Shown here piece after piece: positions 61,664-64,000 of a stretch of 64,000 bases of DNA. The notes beneath the pieces were generated by a model, which did not search any database, was not told where the DNA came from, and worked only from the letters and a program-made list of their open reading frames with translations. A program made the translations under genes and the position numbers. Within the stretch, counting starts at the first letter, position 1. Each line of letters starts with the position of its first letter. Location: the NCBI RefSeq assembly GCF_000718305.1, contig NZ_JOFQ01000002.1, positions 574,503 to 638,502 of the forward strand. The letters run 5' to 3'. Origin of the DNA: Streptomyces niger. Its GTDB lineage: Bacteria > Actinomycetota > Actinomycetes > Streptomycetales > Streptomycetaceae.

Positions 61664-62059
61664 TTACTTGCCCGCCAGGTCCTTGACGTACTGCAGACCC
61701 GGTGCCTGCTCGGGCGAGCCGGAGGCGATGTGGCTGGGCCCGGCGGGATCCGATTCGCGGATCAGCTCGGCCAGCACGGCCGTCGGCGCGGCGTCGCGGG
61801 CCTTGCCGTCGCGGAGCTTGGCGACGTACAGGGCGCCCATGTTGAACGCCTCGTCGCCGCCGGCCCGGCGCACCTGCCAGCCGGCCGCGTCGTCCTCGTC
61901 GTTCGCCCAGACGTACCCCAGGACGGCGCCCTGCGGATCCACCACGGTCACGTACTGGACGGGCTTGTCCGTCGCCCTCGCGTACCGCTGCGGACCGTCG
62001 ACCTTGTTGAACGGAAGCGGTTCGGTCGTCCGCGGCGGAACGCTGCGTTCCCGGCTCAT
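61664..62059 (-). CDS. probable immunity protein for the ADP-ribosyltransferase
   Basis: This 131-residue soluble protein begins MSRERSVPPRTTEPLPFNKVDGPQRYARATD and contains VTVVDPQGAVLGYVWANDEDDAAGW near residue 53. It has no catalytic motif. It lies 22 bases downstream of the ADP-ribosyltransferase gene on the same strand, the usual place of a cognate immunity gene in polymorphic toxin loci. I chose ATG 62059; the extension upstream overlaps the toxin gene. Immunity is inferred from position alone. Confidence 0.7.
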   Translation of the reverse strand: MSRERSVPPRTTEPLPFNKVDGPQRYARATDKPVQYVTVVDPQGAVLGYVWANDEDDAAGWQVRRAGGDEAFNMGALYVAKLRDGKARDAAPTAVLAELIRESDPAGPSHIASGSPEQAPGLQYVKDLAGK

Positions 62060-62081
62060 CGCTCTGCCTTCTCTCTGCTGC

Positions 62082-64000
62082 TCACTTGGGCAGGACTTCG
62101 CCGTAGACCTGCACCTGGCCATTTTCGCTGAACACCCGGGTCACCCGGTACTCGACGCCCCGCCCGAGCAGAAGCTCGCGCTCGCCCTGGCCGAACTTGC
62201 CGACCTTCTCGACCCAGAGCGCCGGCGTCCCCTTGGGGACCCGGAGATGCAGGATGGCCTCCTCTCCCGCGAAGGCACCCACCGGGTGGTTGCCGAGGGA
62301 GGTGGACATGTACCCCTGGTCGTCGTACTTGTTGCCCAGCATTTCGAGCGGGTCGTCGAGGTCGAGGTGGCCGAGTCCGGTGCCGCGGACGACCATGAGG
62401 TCCTCGGGGACGGTACGCCCGGCGAGCGCCGCGTCGACCTCGTCGATGTTGTGCTGCACGTACGGCGTCAGCTTCGAGGCGTCGCCGGTGCGCAGGTACC
62501 CGTTCATCTCCTTGTACGTGGCCCAGCCGTCGGGGTGCTTGGGAGGTTGCGTGTAGTCGGGCTCGTCCGTGTAGTCCAAGACCGCGTCCCGCCGCTCCTT
62601 CGGCATGCCCTCCGCGTAGTCGTTCCAGGTGTCCTGCCCGTACTTGATGGCGGCGTCGGTGTCGGCGAAGGGCACCGTGCCGTCGGCGACCTCCGCGAGT
62701 GCGACCCGGTGCTTCTCGGCGGTCGAGAGGCGGGCCCACTCTTCGGGCGTGACGTGCGGCTTGTACGCGAACGGCTCGCCGGCGCCGCTGCCCGGGACGT
62801 CCGTGCCGCCGTGGCCCGGGGCGCCCGGCACATCGCTGCCGTGGTGCGCGGCGTCCACCGCGTCGTGGCCGAGGTCCGGGTGGTCGCCGGCGTGTGCGGG
62901 GTCGTCGCCCGCGTGGGCCGCGTCGTCCGCGTGACCGGCACCGTCGTGGCCGTGGCCCGAGCCGTGCGCGCCGTCGTGTCCGTGCGCGCCGTCGTGTCCG
63001 TGCGCGCCGGGGCCGTCGTGACCCGGGCCGTGGTGCGGGGCGTCCGGAGCGCCGTGCCCGCCGGTGTCCGGCACGTCGTGGCCGGGGCCGTGCGGGGTGG
63101 TGGTCGGGACGTCGTGCGGGGTGGTCGCCGTGGTCTCGTGGTACCAGGACGTGCCGGGGTGGCCGCCGGTCGGTACGTGGCCGGGGTGGCCGCCGGTCGG
63201 TACGTGGCCGGGGGGGCCGCCGGTCGGTACGTGGCCGGGGGCGGCGTCCGTCGGTACGTGGTTGCCCGCGTTGACCGGCGTGTGGTCGAACCCGCCCGTG
63301 GGGCCGAAGGAACCCCCGTGCGGGCTGTACGAGCCACCGTGCGGGCCGAAGTCGGCGCCGGAGGGAGGTCCGTACGAGCCGCCGTGCGGGCCGAAGTCGG
63401 CGCTGCCGGGCGGGCCGAAGGTGCCGGACGGTGGGGTGTAGGAGCCTGCCGGCACGTGGTTGCCGGCGTTGATCGGGGCGTCGCTGTGGCCGCCCATCGG
63501 TACCGCGTCGTTCGTGTGCGGCACGCCGGGGAAGCCGTTCCCCGCGTGCGTGCCCACGCCCGCGGGCTGATCGATGGTCCAGGACTGGGGCAGGCTCGTG
63601 CCGGGCACCGTCTGGTGCGGGACGCCGGGCATCCCGTGCGTGCCGGGCAGCTGCCTGTCGGGCAGGTGCAGCGAGCCGTCGGGCATGGTCGGCAGGTCCA
63701 CCTTGCCGATGCCCTTGATGCTCTTGGCGATGTCGCCGACCTTGGACAGGCCCGCGCCGGCGCCCTTGGCGACATACGTCATCGGGTCGATGACCTTGCC
63801 TGCCCACGCCGGGGATGGAGGAGATGGCCAGGCCGGTGGCCAGCTGCGCCAGGCCCTTCCAGGCCTGCCCCATCGCATCCCAGCCGCCGAACCCCACCAG
63901 GGTGCCCAGGCCCTTGATGGTGCCCCAGATCCCATCCACGATCAGGCCGTCCCACACGAAGGACTTCACCCAGTGGCCGACCTCGTACCAGTGGTGCTTC
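62082..64000 (-). pseudogene. ADP-ribosyltransferase effector, frameshifted and cut by the window edge
   Basis: The C-terminal 200 residues form an ADP-ribosyltransferase domain of the R-S-E type: Arg in MVVRGTGLG, the STS motif in QGYMSTSLG, and the catalytic ExE in GQGERELLL. Upstream is a long Gly/His/Pro/Asp-rich linker with tandem repeats, then an N-terminal part (KHHWYEVGHWVKSFVWDGLIVDG) typical of type VII polymorphic toxins. That part is in another frame: the reading shifts near 63801, where removing one base would restore GVGGKVIDPMTY. The gene runs past the right edge, so its start is unseen. It may be a true pseudogene or a sequencing error in GC-rich DNA. Confidence 0.82.
63154..63261. 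repeat. four 27-bp tandem repeats in the effector linker
   Basis: Four consecutive 27-bp units start at 63154, 63181, 63208 and 63235, the last one diverged. In frame they encode repeated PGHVPTGG-type octamers plus one residue. They lie in the low-complexity linker of the ADP-ribosyltransferase and probably vary in number between strains. Confidence 0.88.

Noticed and set aside
63154..63261. Tandem 27-bp units as a CRISPR array
   Set aside because: The units are directly adjacent without spacers and lie in frame in a coding linker; no cas genes are present.

Overview
The window is high-GC actinobacterial DNA. Codon use, GTG starts, overlapping stop/start junctions and a type VII secretion locus with EccC, EccD and a DUF6177-like protein all point to Streptomyces or a close relative.

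About 1.3-51.7 kb is one large specialised-metabolite gene region. It holds a full amino-group carrier protein (AmCP) pathway, scattered over its length: LysW-like carrier (39.9 kb), LysX-like ligase (8.7 kb), LysZ-like kinase (40.2 kb), LysY-like reductase (47.6 kb), a class III aminotransferase (36.8 kb) and a LysK-like releasing hydrolase (7.6 kb). Next to these are a split transketolase and a DegT-type aminotransferase, a PAPS-type sulfotransferase followed by an unfamiliar protein in the AziU3 position, and a cysC-cysD-cysN set with no PAPS reductase. Known AmCP chemistry (vazabitide, azinomycin and ficellomycin families) builds a diamino-dihydroxyheptanoate on LysW and closes an aziridine by sulfate elimination. 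I therefore infer a 1-azabicyclo[3.1.0]hexane-type product. No naphthoate PKS (azinomycin) and no amidinotransferase (ficellomycin) is present, so the final compound is probably different.

A minus-strand operon at 27.1-36.1 kb makes a second building block. It encodes an AurF-like diiron N-oxygenase, an aminoacyl-tRNA-synthetase-like aminoacyl:carrier ligase with its own carrier protein, a PPTase, a cysteine-specific Cy-A-MT-PCP NRPS, a free carrier protein, a type II thioesterase and a LysE exporter. The likely product is a thiazoline carrying an N-oxygenated amino acid. Between 18.3 and 24.8 kb lie glutamate mutase subunits, a membrane desaturase with ferredoxin and reductase, a quinone oxidoreductase-like protein and a TauE/SafE permease; their membership is less certain. 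A single-module NRPS with a degenerate condensation domain and two acyl-CoA dehydrogenases follow lysX-lysK. Three further ATP-grasp ligases, two MFS exporters and a 2-oxoglutarate oxygenase complete the set.

The most striking non-coding result is a repeated tripartite promoter: a 19-bp palindrome, then GTCGCGGACGC, then TCGTANNNT, at nearly invariant spacing. Eight convincing copies and one decayed copy precede operons of both the aziridine part and the NRPS/N-oxygenase part, which argues for one co-regulated cluster. A collapsed lysZ relic lies between lysY and cysC.

From 51.7 kb to the end is a type VII secretion locus: DUF6177-like protein, EccC, a MinD-like ATPase, EccD, small membrane proteins, and an ADP-ribosyltransferase effector with a probable immunity gene. 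The effector is frameshifted in this sequence and runs off the edge. At the left edge are a small secreted peptide and an orphan NarL-type response regulator.
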